A stretch of 64,000 nt of DNA from Candidatus Nitrotoga sp. M5 (lineage in GTDB: Bacteria > Pseudomonadota > Gammaproteobacteria > Burkholderiales > Gallionellaceae): NCBI RefSeq assembly GCF_927904885.1, contig NZ_CAKMNW010000067.1, positions 113,766 through 177,765 of the forward strand, read 5' to 3'. Below are positions 46,419 to 53,984 of the stretch, one piece after another. Numbering within the stretch: position 1 is the first letter of the stretch; each line of letters starts with the position of its first letter. The position numbers and the translations under genes are program-made. A model generated the notes under the pieces. That model worked only from the letters and a program-made list of their open reading frames with translations, was not told the origin of the DNA and ran no database searches.

Positions 46419-46543
46419 AAGTTGGTTTAACGATTCAACTTAATTTGTTATTTGTTCGATGCTAAATAAGGAACTTATTCTAGTATTGGCGCGGGTTCCA
46501 CAATAGTCTAACCTTACTGAAAAGGCTTAACTTAGTGGCATTC

Positions 46544-46560
46544 GGCTTTGACCCTTTTAG
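46544..46560 (-). repeat. REP-like sequence, diverged copy
   Basis: On the minus strand CTAAAAGGGTCAAAGCC matches the core of the REP hairpins at 47413 and 48209 (AAAGGGGTCAAAGCCC). It lies in the spacer after tex. Confidence 0.5.
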
Positions 46561-46606
46561 TTCCCTCCAATGTTGGGAAGTTGGCATTTTCCTAAACGGC
46601 GCTATG

Positions 46607-46684
46607 GTCTAACAAACGCTTGCACCGGAACTATTTTCCGTTGCTTGCATAACTACAAGTTGTTCGATGAAGCGGGCGTTATTC
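46607..46684 (+). repeat. attC-like integron recombination site
   Basis: 78 bases starting GTCTAACAAACGCTT and ending TGAAGCGGGCGTTATTC. The first core fits RYYYAAC. The arms pair as TAAC...CGCTT with AAGCG...GTTA, and the TAACAAACGC start and GCGGGCGTTA end resemble Vibrio-type attC repeats. The last core is GTTATTC rather than perfect GTTRRRY. No integrase gene is in the window. An ORF starts 21 bases after the site, as in a gene cassette. Confidence 0.5.
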
Positions 46685-46704
46685 GCAAATAGGATTAAGA
46701 CAAA

Positions 46705-47301
46705 ATGGATAAGGCGGCGTATGTGCTCGTAGGTGTAGTAATAGGCGTAATTCTAAATACAGTTAAGGAATGGTGGTTTCAGCGTAGAAAGAGCCGCAAA
46801 GATCTAGAATACCTAACTATCCGCATCGCATGCTTTCTCGATACTTTCGTAAATGCTTGCGCAGATGTAGTGGCCGATGATGGTCTTAGCTATGGCCAGC
46901 CTGGTACTGATGGTTGCCGATCAATTCAAGTGGAAGCACCAAATTTTGATCCTCTAACCTTCGACGTTGAATGGAAATCCTTATCGGCTAAGCTGATGTA
47001 TGAAGTTCTTAATTTTCCCAACCTAATAAAAACCTCCAACCATCTAATTGCCGGGGCATTTGAGTTCGCAGCTTCTCCACCCGATTATGAAGAGGGCTTC
47101 GAAGAACGCCAATTTCAGTATGCAAATATTGGGTTAAAAGCCCATGACTTATCAAAAAAACTAAGAAAGGTTGGTGGGTTGCCGTCCCTTGAGAAACCAA
47201 CTCCTGAAGAGTGGAGTCCTGTTCAATTTATGGTCGAGAAGATAGCTAAAATTCACGATTTAAAAGAACAACGGGCCGCAAGGCACAAGAACTACAACTA
47301 G
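46705..47301 (+). CDS. Hypothetical membrane-anchored protein (possible gene-cassette ORF)
   Basis: 198 residues; I do not recognise the family. One N-terminal transmembrane helix (AAYVLVGVVIGVILNTVKEWWF, about 4-25) followed by RRKSRK suggests a type I-like anchor with the rest in the cytoplasm. The soluble part is mostly helical with acidic and aromatic residues (FDPLTFDVEWKSLSAKLMYEVLNFPNLI), ending in a basic tail. Its start lies 21 bases behind an attC-like site, which is the usual position of a cassette gene. No attC-like site is evident after its stop, so the cassette idea is tentative. AT-rich relative to tex. Confidence 0.7.
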   Translation: MDKAAYVLVGVVIGVILNTVKEWWFQRRKSRKDLEYLTIRIACFLDTFVNACADVVADDGLSYGQPGTDGCRSIQVEAPNFDPLTFDVEWKSLSAKLMYEVLNFPNLIKTSNHLIAGAFEFAASPPDYEEGFEERQFQYANIGLKAHDLSKKLRKVGGLPSLEKPTPEEWSPVQFMVEKIAKIHDLKEQRAARHKNYN

Positions 47302-47412
47302 CCTGACCAGAGGGTGGTACTCGGTTAAGGCCATGACGCTCCTAAAAGTCGATTCTATATGACGAAGCGATTCAATCCGGTTAAAGCTAAAGGTGAGAGC
47401 TAAAGGCAGAGC

Positions 47413-47433
47413 TAAAGGGGTCAAAGCCCTTTA
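47413..47433. repeat. REP-like hairpin upstream of RAYT remnant
   Basis: TAAAGGG-GTCAAAG-CCCTTTA: a 7-bp stem with a conserved loop, 53 bases before the RAYT start remnant. A near-identical hairpin lies at 48209-48235 and a degenerate one precedes the RAYT pseudogene at 56158. Confidence 0.75.
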
Positions 47434-47485
47434 AGTATTAATATTTTGTTGCTATCCTTCTCGTCACTGTAAAAGAAAGGTACCA

Positions 47486-47580
47486 ATGCCGAGAAAGCTT
47501 CGTTTTATCATCTCAGGTGTCCCAGTCCATGTCGTACAAAGAGGGCGTAGCCGGGAGCCTGTATTTTATGAAGAATGCGG
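47486..47580 (+). pseudogene. REP-associated tyrosine transposase (RAYT), 5' fragment
   Basis: From ATG 47486 the frame reads MPRKLRFIISGVPVHVVQ, then RGRSREPVFYEE, the conserved N-terminus of IS200-like RAYT proteins (the VHVVQRG core). It stops matching near 47580 and runs into an aldehyde dehydrogenase fragment. The catalytic His-x-His and Tyr parts are absent. The upstream 80 bases match those ahead of the RAYT pseudogene at 56158. Confidence 0.85.
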
Positions 47581-47735
47581 CACACATTCAGGCCAGCTGC
47601 ATTTTCATTAACGGCATGATCAAATCTGACCTGCGCCTGCCTTTCGGCGGCGTGAAGTCTTCGGGCTATGGGCGCGAATTGTTCAAGCTCGGGATACATG
47701 AATTCGTGAATGCGAAAATGGTTTGGATCAGATAG
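47581..47735 (+). pseudogene. Aldehyde dehydrogenase, 3' fragment
   Basis: The frame reads AHIQASCIFINGMIKSDL, then RLPFGGVKSSGYGRELFKLG, then IHEFVNAKMVWIR and a stop. This is the C-terminal roughly 50 residues of a succinate-semialdehyde-dehydrogenase-like ALDH. The catalytic Cys and NAD domain are missing. It is joined directly to the RAYT 5' fragment in a different frame. Confidence 0.85.
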
Positions 47736-47755
47736 GACGGAAAAGCACAGCACCG

Positions 47756-48019
47756 CTACATTAGTTTTTGTATACGATCAAATCCGCGTTTGATTTCGTC
47801 AGCAACGACTTTTGCGGCTTTAATAACATCACCCGATACATCGCTCGCCTCTTTACGTAGCGCGTCTGTCTTGCTCATGAGCTCTTTGCATTTCTTTTCA
47901 AGTTCAGGCCACTCATCACGCGCTTCAGCTTTCGCTAAATGAATCTGGAGTTTTATTTCATCTTTCTGCTGCTTCAAGCTTTCGATAATATCCTCGATAT
48001 CGTAAAGTCGATTTGTCAT
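47756..48019 (-). CDS. Small coiled-coil hypothetical protein
   Basis: 87 residues, nearly all helical and highly charged: DIEDIIESLKQQKDEIKLQIHLAKAEARDEWPELEKKCKELMSKTDALRKEASDVSGDVIKAAKVVADEIKRGFDRIQ. Heptad spacing suggests a coiled coil. No signal peptide or membrane segment. ATG 48019 follows AGGGAGA at about 5 bases, which supports it as a real gene. Similar small proteins occur as unannotated stress or membrane-associated helices, but no function can be assigned. It stands alone in a repeat-rich zone. Confidence 0.75.
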   Translation of the reverse strand: MTNRLYDIEDIIESLKQQKDEIKLQIHLAKAEARDEWPELEKKCKELMSKTDALRKEASDVSGDVIKAAKVVADEIKRGFDRIQKLM

Positions 48020-48120
48020 TTTTCTCTCCCTGTGTCACTGGTTGATTATTAAAACGTGTTTTGGCAGATAAGCATTTTGGCAGATAAGCATAATGCGTTG
48101 CAGTGTACCTCAGTCATTTA

Positions 48121-48281
48121 GCGTGGGCACGTTTTTGCGCCCATGGGGCTTCGATATTTTGGAGTGGACAGCTATGTCACGTTATCGCCGTGCAATGACT
48201 GCAGGTTCAGCTAAAGGGGTCAAAGCCCTTTAGCTACTTGCGTTCAGCCATGTAAGGTGGGCACGCTTTTGTTCCCACCCG
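48121..48281. repeat. Cluster of short hairpin repeats
   Basis: Three hairpins in 160 bases. 48122-48144 (GTGGGCAC-GTTTTT-GCGCCCAT) and 48256-48281 (GGTGGG-CACGCTTTTGTT-CCCACC) are copies of one GTGGGCACG repeat. Between them, at 48209-48235, is a REP hairpin AGCTAAAGGG-GTCAAAG-CCCTTTAGCT with a perfect 10-bp stem. Confidence 0.7.
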
Positions 48282-48300
48282 GCTTGATTTGGTGATCACA

Positions 48301-48376
48301 ATCTAACCTTACTCGTTAGACGGGTTTGTAATTGGTTGGGGTTAGTACCTCACCCCAACCCACTATGCGGTTAGCC
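48301..48376. repeat. Nested inverted repeat, weak attC-like structure
   Basis: Outer arms CTAACC (48303-48308) and GGTTAG (48369-48374) enclose a perfect 9-bp stem GGTTGGGGT/ACCCCAACC (48334-48360). Read on the minus strand it runs from GGCTAAC to GTTAGAT, and the stop codon of the minus-strand gene falls inside the first core, as happens in integron cassettes. A short TCTAAC/GTTAGA pair lies inside. This could equally be an ordinary transcript-end hairpin. Confidence 0.35.
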
Positions 48377-49926
48377 ACAAGTTCCGGCGGGGAGCCGAAA
48401 TTTTTTTTCGACAAGTTTAGAAATGAGGGATGTCTCGCTCTGAAGCTGTTTAGAGAGTGCTGACAAGCCTTCGTCGATTCCCACTCGCATGGCTCGCTCA
48501 AGAATTTCATCCTTTGGCGCTTTCTCAGGGAACCTGTTTTTCGCATTTTGCGATCCGACTTCCTGCATTAACTGACGTAAAATGCCACCAGCTACAAAAT
48601 GTTCGAATGGTAGACTTATTAACTGAAATCGTTCGAACAACATCGGCCATTCCCAATGCGGAATCTTTTCTTTAAAAATTGGGAAATCAAAAATCCATGA
48701 TTCTCTGGTACAACGTGAAGCCCGACGCCCCAAAGCATCAATAGCTTGTTCTCCAATAAACCAGATTGGCGCATCAATTGGTAGCTCCACTATTCGATCA
48801 GTCCACAAAATAGACCACCACCCAAAATTGCGCATAGCTGCTTGTTTGTCTGGGGGGGCAAGCCACACACCGCAGTTAAGGAAGTAGGCATCGATTTTTT
48901 TAAGAGCCGCTTGGCCTGCCGCCGTCGCATCAAATCCAGCATAAGGTGACGGTGAAGCAGCAATGCCGGTTAGATTGATATCGAACCAGTGATGCCACGT
49001 CGAATCAGCAACAATCCGTCCAACATCTACATTATGCCCATCGTAGGCTGATGCGACGCCAATTTCTTGCCCGTGCCTGGTTGCAGATGGATCTTTGATC
49101 TTTCCCCAGCCAATCACATAGGGCCTTTCCTGATGCCCGTTTTTGGTCGGCCACTTAGGGTCACCAGCTGCCGGTATCGGAGCCAAAGCTTCACCTTCGT
49201 GTTGATGATCAGGAAACACGTTAATAGGACATCCGGCCCACACAATACAGGATGTGGACGGTAGCGACGCTTGAACGACACAGCCGACCAAATGGGAAAA
49301 CGTTGGTAGCGGATCGTTTGTGGACGATCATCGGATTGATCGTCAAAATTATAGTCTGAGCCTGGATCAGGTCCATCTTCCAAAGTGGTGTTCCAAACGG
49401 GTGGACTGGCTGGGGGAGCCGGATATTGTCGCATCTGACCCGCACGAGTGATTTGTCCCGCAATTCCCTTGCCCAAATCGGCATGATCGCCTGTAACCAA
49501 CACGCCGCCGAATTTGGGCGCCGCCATAAACTGGTCAAGCAGGGTTACCTCTGCGGGTGACAAATTGGGATTGCTGTTTAAACCAAAAAACCAGATTTGG
49601 TCGTATTTGTTCACGACATCGAGATCGGTTAGTTTCTTGGCACCGGAAATCGAGGCGTTAGAGTCTATGCCATCACGATGAGCGGTCGATATATCAAAAT
49701 CAACATAAGCGTACGCGCGACTTTCGAGCAGTGTTTTTACATATTGCAAACCCAGAAAAGGTCCACCGCTGAAGCGTACACTACTGTCAGCATACATAAG
49801 AATCCGGACTTTCGTAGGCAAACGCCACCAAGGGTAAAGTTGCTGCCAATCAAAAATTCCCCATCTGTCACGAATAGCCAACTGCAAATTTTCAATTTGA
49901 AACGGAATTTTTTTTCGCATTATCAT
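48371..49926 (-). pseudogene. Hypothetical protein gene split by a frameshift
   Basis: Two overlapping minus-strand frames, 49926-49114 and 49291-48371, form one coherent protein of about 515 residues if a -1 shift occurs near 49260-49295 (around RFPIWSAV then VQASLPSTSCIVW). The family is not recognised. The first part is Rossmann-like (KVRILMYADSSVRFSGGPFLGLQYVKTLLE, DQIWFFGL, GGVLVTGDHADLGKGIAGQI), recalling ThuA/glutamine-amidotransferase-like folds. The second part is rich in Trp. No signal peptide or membrane helix. No classical slippery heptamer is seen, so mutation or a base-calling error is likelier than programmed shifting. The C-terminal stop lies in the attC-like structure. Confidence 0.65.
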
Positions 49927-50593
49927 TCTCCAAGTTCAACGAGCTTGTCCCACAAGAAAATTTAGATCAACTGAGTTGGGAGTTGACTCAGATGCCTACG
50001 TCTGGACTCAAGAGTGACGGCGCGCTAGCTGCCGATTTCCTTGGAACCAATTGTTAGGATTGGAGGTTAATCAAGTATCAATTTCTTAAATTCAGTCTGT
50101 CCTTGATATAGCTGATTTCATACAATCCATTAATCGAGATGTTTCTAAGAGCAATTGCAAGCAATACATCTCAGTGCTATCTGATTTTGATTTTATTTAT
50201 CCACATTGCGAATCTCCTATAGCCGAAAAAATTGACTGCACTATTGTGTCGCACTCATTTATTACTAAGCATATATCGTGCTAGGCATACAATATTATTC
50301 AACATATTGTTTAATATGTTGAATTGTATTTATAAGGAGAAGGAAGGTGGGTCATGTCTCACCCATTAAAGTGAGTGTTGCAGGCAGTAAATTTGCTGGA
50401 ATACGTTGGAAACTAAGGAATGGGTGAGGTTGACCCACTTTCGGGTCACTTTTAACCCAGATGTGAATTTTTACGTTTTGTGAATATGGTGTTAGCGGAG
50501 TTCGCCAAGGTTTTCCACTTTTAGTGGGCGGTGGTCGGAACCTCAACTCACCAAATTTAGTAATTGGTAGTTGAATTGTTTGACACGTGTTGG
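49927..50593. other. Intergenic region with a large inverted repeat
   Basis: 667 bases without a supported gene. At 50298-50323 TTCAACATATT and AATATGTTGAA form a perfect 11-bp stem with a GTTT loop. It is extended outward by ATACAAT/ATTGTAT (50288-50329), and an AAGGAGAAGGAAGG tract follows. No ORF of useful length follows. The 64-codon minus frame at 50352-50546 is Pro-rich and unrecognised. Confidence 0.55.
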
Positions 50594-52714
50594 CTATTCT
50601 TCATTTCGAAGTTCCAAAGCCTTGTCGATTGCATACATAAATTCAGTGAGTTCAAAGGGCTTGCATATATAACGAAAAAATCCTGCTTCTATCCCCTTTG
50701 AAATATTATTGGGCATGGCATCAGCGCTTAATGCAACGATGGGAATATTTTCTGTTAGCGGATCTTTGCGTAGAAATTCCATCGCTTCGGTCCCGCTAAT
50801 ATCCGGTAAAGCAACATCCATCAGAATCACATCTGGCAGATGAGTACGAGCCATTTCTATACCAAGCTTGCCGTTACTCGCGATCAGTAAGCGTATATCT
50901 GGACGTTCCGCCGCGATGATATCCTTTACTAACGACAAATTGGCTGGACTATCTTCGACATAAAGCAAGGTGTGCTGCTGTGTGTCAGTATAAACTTTCT
51001 CAGTAAGCTCCTGAGGTTTGCACACTTTTTCTGCAAGTAGATGTTCAGTAGCCGAGACTAACTCGAACCAGAACACGCTACCTACTCCGACAGAACTTTC
51101 CACACCGATTGACCCTCCCATCAATTCGATCAATTGTTTGGTCACCACTAGGCCAATACCAGTCCCTTCCACGCCACTAATTTCTTGACCAAGACGATTA
51201 AATGGTTGGAAAAGCTGGGTCAATTTATCTGACGGCAATCCAACGCCAGTGTCATGAATGTTGACACGAATACAACCTGCAACGGTTGCGACATAACTTA
51301 CTTCAACAGTTCCCTGATCGCGATTGTATTTAATCGCGTTGGATAATAAATTGAGTAACGCCTGCTTTAATCGGGTTCGATCAGCCTTGACAGTCAAAGG
51401 GTTGTCGAACTTTGGAAAGTTTAAATGGATGCCACATTTCTGAGCCTGCGGTTCAATCATAGTGTGACATTCAGTTATAACTTCAGCCAGTGATACTAAT
51501 TGCAGAGAAAGAGTGAGTTTGCCGGACTCAATTATTGCTAAATCCAAAATTTCGTTTATCAGCTCCAATAAATACCATCCTCCATGGAGAATCTCTTTAA
51601 GCCGCGCCATCTGGGTGGAGGTTGGCTTAGGGTTACCAGTTTCTATCAACTGGGCAAAACCGAGAATTGCATTGAGCGGTGTGCGCAATTCATGACTCAT
51701 ACTCGAAAGAAAATTCGATTTCGCAAGATTGGCTTTTTCTGCTGCAGCTTTGGCCATTGTCAGTTCTGCTTGAACGCTTTTGCGCCTAACAATGTCCTCA
51801 CGCAGAAGTTTATTCGCTTCCGCAAGTTCGTCTGTGCGCTTTGCCACCAGCTCCTCAAGCCTCTCACGATGTTGCCGGAGTTCTTCTTCTAGCAGTTTAC
51901 TTTCTGTAATATCAACAAGAATACCCTGAAGAAATAGTGAGTGCCCTGATCCATCCTGCACTACGCTCGCTTCATCGCGAACCCATAAAATTTTTCCTCC
52001 GCGTGAAAATAAGCGATATTCGCAACGCAAGGAAGTGCCGGTAGCACGACTTTTTGTCAGTTCATCCAAGACGCGCGCTCGATCCTCCGGATGGGTCTGG
52101 GTGAGATGAATATTTGGAGTTGCCATCCATTCTTCTGGAGAATAATCCAGCACATTGACTTGTGGACTGATGTACAGAACTTTATTCTCTTCGTCCAGCG
52201 CGGTGATATAAGTAATGACCGGTATATGCTCTACCAGATTACGGTATTTAGCCTCCGTTTGAAGTAGTTTTTCCTCCGTCAGTTTTTTTTCCACCTGTAA
52301 GAACCGTTCATGAAGTACGCGCTGGATGACGGTATGCAATAGCTCAAGATATTGCCCATCTACATCTTTGACCAAATAATCCCGAGCGCCGCGCTTCATG
52401 GCTTCTACCGCGACTGTGGCGCTGTCAGAACCAGTCAGCATCATCACGGGGATTGGAATCTCTCCTAAATTATCGACCAGCTCAATCAAAAACTCTAAAC
52501 CATTTAAATCCTGCATATGATAGTCAAGCAAAATGCAGTCCGGCTTGTGTTCATTAACCATTATTAGTCCTTCACGGCCGGATTCGGCTTCGATCAAGAC
52601 ATAATCGCAATCAAGGCATTCGGAAAGTGCGCGGCGACAGGCTAAGCGGTCTACGATGTCATCGTCGATTATTAGTATACGTATTTGTGGTTTTGTTATT
52701 TCTGGTTTTGTCAT
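50594..52714 (-). CDS. Hybrid histidine kinase: REC-PAS-HisKA-HATPase-REC
   Basis: 706 residues, no membrane segment, so cytoplasmic. Receiver 1 (about 11-130) has phosphoacceptor Asp in DCILLDYHMQDLNG. PAS with PAC (about 155-275) follows, then a coiled coil (about 280-340), HisKA with His in SSMSHELRTPLNAILGF, the ATPase domain (N box QALLNLLSNAIKYN, G1 HDTGVGL, G2 GTGIGL), and receiver 2 (about 580-700) with Asp in PDVILMDVALPDISG and Lys in YICKPF. All catalytic residues are intact. The start ATG 52714 is only 8 bases from the end of an IS1595-like remnant, which separates it from the response regulator and kinase upstream. Confidence 0.94.
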   Translation of the reverse strand: MTKPEITKPQIRILIIDDDIVDRLACRRALSECLDCDYVLIEAESGREGLIMVNEHKPDCILLDYHMQDLNGLEFLIELVDNLGEIPIPVMMLTGSDSATVAVEAMKRGARDYLVKDVDGQYLELLHTVIQRVLHERFLQVEKKLTEEKLLQTEAKYRNLVEHIPVITYITALDEENKVLYISPQVNVLDYSPEEWMATPNIHLTQTHPEDRARVLDELTKSRATGTSLRCEYRLFSRGGKILWVRDEASVVQDGSGHSLFLQGILVDITESKLLEEELRQHRERLEELVAKRTDELAEANKLLREDIVRRKSVQAELTMAKAAAEKANLAKSNFLSSMSHELRTPLNAILGFAQLIETGNPKPTSTQMARLKEILHGGWYLLELINEILDLAIIESGKLTLSLQLVSLAEVITECHTMIEPQAQKCGIHLNFPKFDNPLTVKADRTRLKQALLNLLSNAIKYNRDQGTVEVSYVATVAGCIRVNIHDTGVGLPSDKLTQLFQPFNRLGQEISGVEGTGIGLVVTKQLIELMGGSIGVESSVGVGSVFWFELVSATEHLLAEKVCKPQELTEKVYTDTQQHTLLYVEDSPANLSLVKDIIAAERPDIRLLIASNGKLGIEMARTHLPDVILMDVALPDISGTEAMEFLRKDPLTENIPIVALSADAMPNNISKGIEAGFFRYICKPFELTEFMYAIDKALELRNEE

Positions 52715-52722
52715 ATGAAAAC

Positions 52723-53499
52723 CTGATTAGTTACATGCCCTAGTTAGGTACAGTTTTATTATTTACGGGTTCATGTGATGAGCTACTGATGAGTTAATAA
52801 TAGGCGCATTTACCCAAGGAAATGCATCATGGCAATGAACTGTGTTCAGTTTCAAAAGGGCCTGAAGATGTCTGAAGTTCTGAAGCAATACGGGAGGGTG
52901 GAGCTCAAGCTGTTGCAAGACATGTTTGAGCTCGAATCGTTCCGCATCCTCGAAGGGAGAATCGAAATTGACGACGCTTACCTGTGCGTTGAGCGTCCGA
53001 GTAAGTGCGGTCCAGGCTCTGAAAACAAAGTCTCCTTTGTTGCTGCTGTGTAGACCACAGAGGACGGCACGCCGGTCGTAGCGCGCTTCGTACGCATCCC
53101 GTTTACCAAGGAGGCCGTCGAAATCTGGGTCAAGAAAGTACTGGCGACTTCTGCTTAAGTGCTGTTCGACGCACTGAGATGTTTCCGAGTTGTCACTGCC
53201 AGCGGCGTTAAGCACTCTGCCATTATTATTTTGAACGGTGGTACGGGTCAGGAAGCGACGCAACACTTGGCATTCTGCGCCGTGATCACCGTGCTGGCCA
53301 ACCTGGAAACTGCTATCAATGGAACCTATCATGCTTTAATTTCCGTAAATACGCAGACCGTTATCTGGCCGAGGTTCAGTACCGTTTAACCGCGCTATGA
53401 TCTTGGCACCATCTTCAAGCGCCTTATTCGCTCTGCGGCGATTGCTAACCCACGACCTGATGTTGACATTCAGGCAGCTGAACAATGTAATTGACCAGG
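52723..53499 (+). mobile_element. IS1595 (ISXO2-like) element remnant, about 777 bp
   Basis: Left end CCTGATTAGTTACATGCC (52723-52740) equals the terminal repeat at 14019. The right end AACAATGTAATTGACCAGG (53481-53499) is its degraded complement. The transposase between is riddled with stops. Complete elements are about 1 kb, so there is also an internal deletion. Confidence 0.85.
52829..53480 (+). pseudogene. ISXO2-like transposase, decayed
   Basis: From ATG 52829 the frame reads MAMNCVQFQKGLKMSEVLKQ, then IEIDDAYLCVERPSKCGPGSENK, stopping at TAG 53051-53053. Further frames carry GTPVVARFVRIPFTKEA (about 53062) and the C-terminal NLETAINGTYHALI (53302-53343) and RYLAEVQYRF equivalents with frameshifts. 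The zinc-ribbon part that normally follows the N-terminus is deleted (MSEVLKQYGR jumps to the FRILEGRIEIDDAY region). Confidence 0.85.
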
Positions 53500-53552
53500 T
53501 AAAAATCAAAATGTGATTAAACAAACCAAATTTTTTTTTTGGTCTATCCGAA

Positions 53553-53966
53553 TCAAGGCATCTCACTAATAGTCCAATAGGAATCTATGGAACGCATTAC
53601 CTCGACGAACCGCATATAATCCACTGGTTTGGCCATATAGCCGGCCACGCCAAGGTTGAAAATTTCAACCTTGTCTTGCTGCTCTTCAGATGTTGTCAGC
53701 ACAACCACCGGTATTCTTTTTAAAAGTTCATCTTGCTTAAATACATGCAAAAACTCGACGCCGTTCATAATAGGCATATTCAGATCAAGCAATATAATAC
53801 ATGGTTTCTCGATGTGAACGTCGCGCAGATAACTCAGCGCATCTTCTCCGTTTTCCTTCCGGATTAGCGGGTTTGTAACATTGATATCCTTAAAAGCGCG
53901 GATAACTGTCATAGCATCCACTTCATCATCTTCCACCAGCAGGATGGGTTTATTGGTGATCCTCAT
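53553..53966 (-). CDS. Single-domain response regulator
   Basis: 137 residues, one receiver domain and no output domain. Acidic pocket VEDDEVDAMTV (about 11-21), phosphoacceptor Asp in CIILLDLNMPIMNGVEFL (about 63), Thr in VVLTTSEEQQD and Lys in GYMAKPVDY are all present. The form resembles Rcp1-type regulators that pair with phytochrome-like kinases. It starts 18 bases after the kinase gene at 53985-55901, so it is the cognate partner. It would act by protein-protein contact or as a phosphorelay intermediate to the hybrid kinase. Confidence 0.94.
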   Translation of the reverse strand: MRITNKPILLVEDDEVDAMTVIRAFKDINVTNPLIRKENGEDALSYLRDVHIEKPCIILLDLNMPIMNGVEFLHVFKQDELLKRIPVVVLTTSEEQQDKVEIFNLGVAGYMAKPVDYMRFVEVMRSIDSYWTISEMP

Positions 53967-53984
53967 GCGCTATTTCTCCCTGAT

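Noticed and set aside
49260..49295. Programmed -1 frameshift site
   Set aside because: No X-XXY-YYZ slippery heptamer in the right frame and no clear downstream pseudoknot; treated as mutation or base-calling error.
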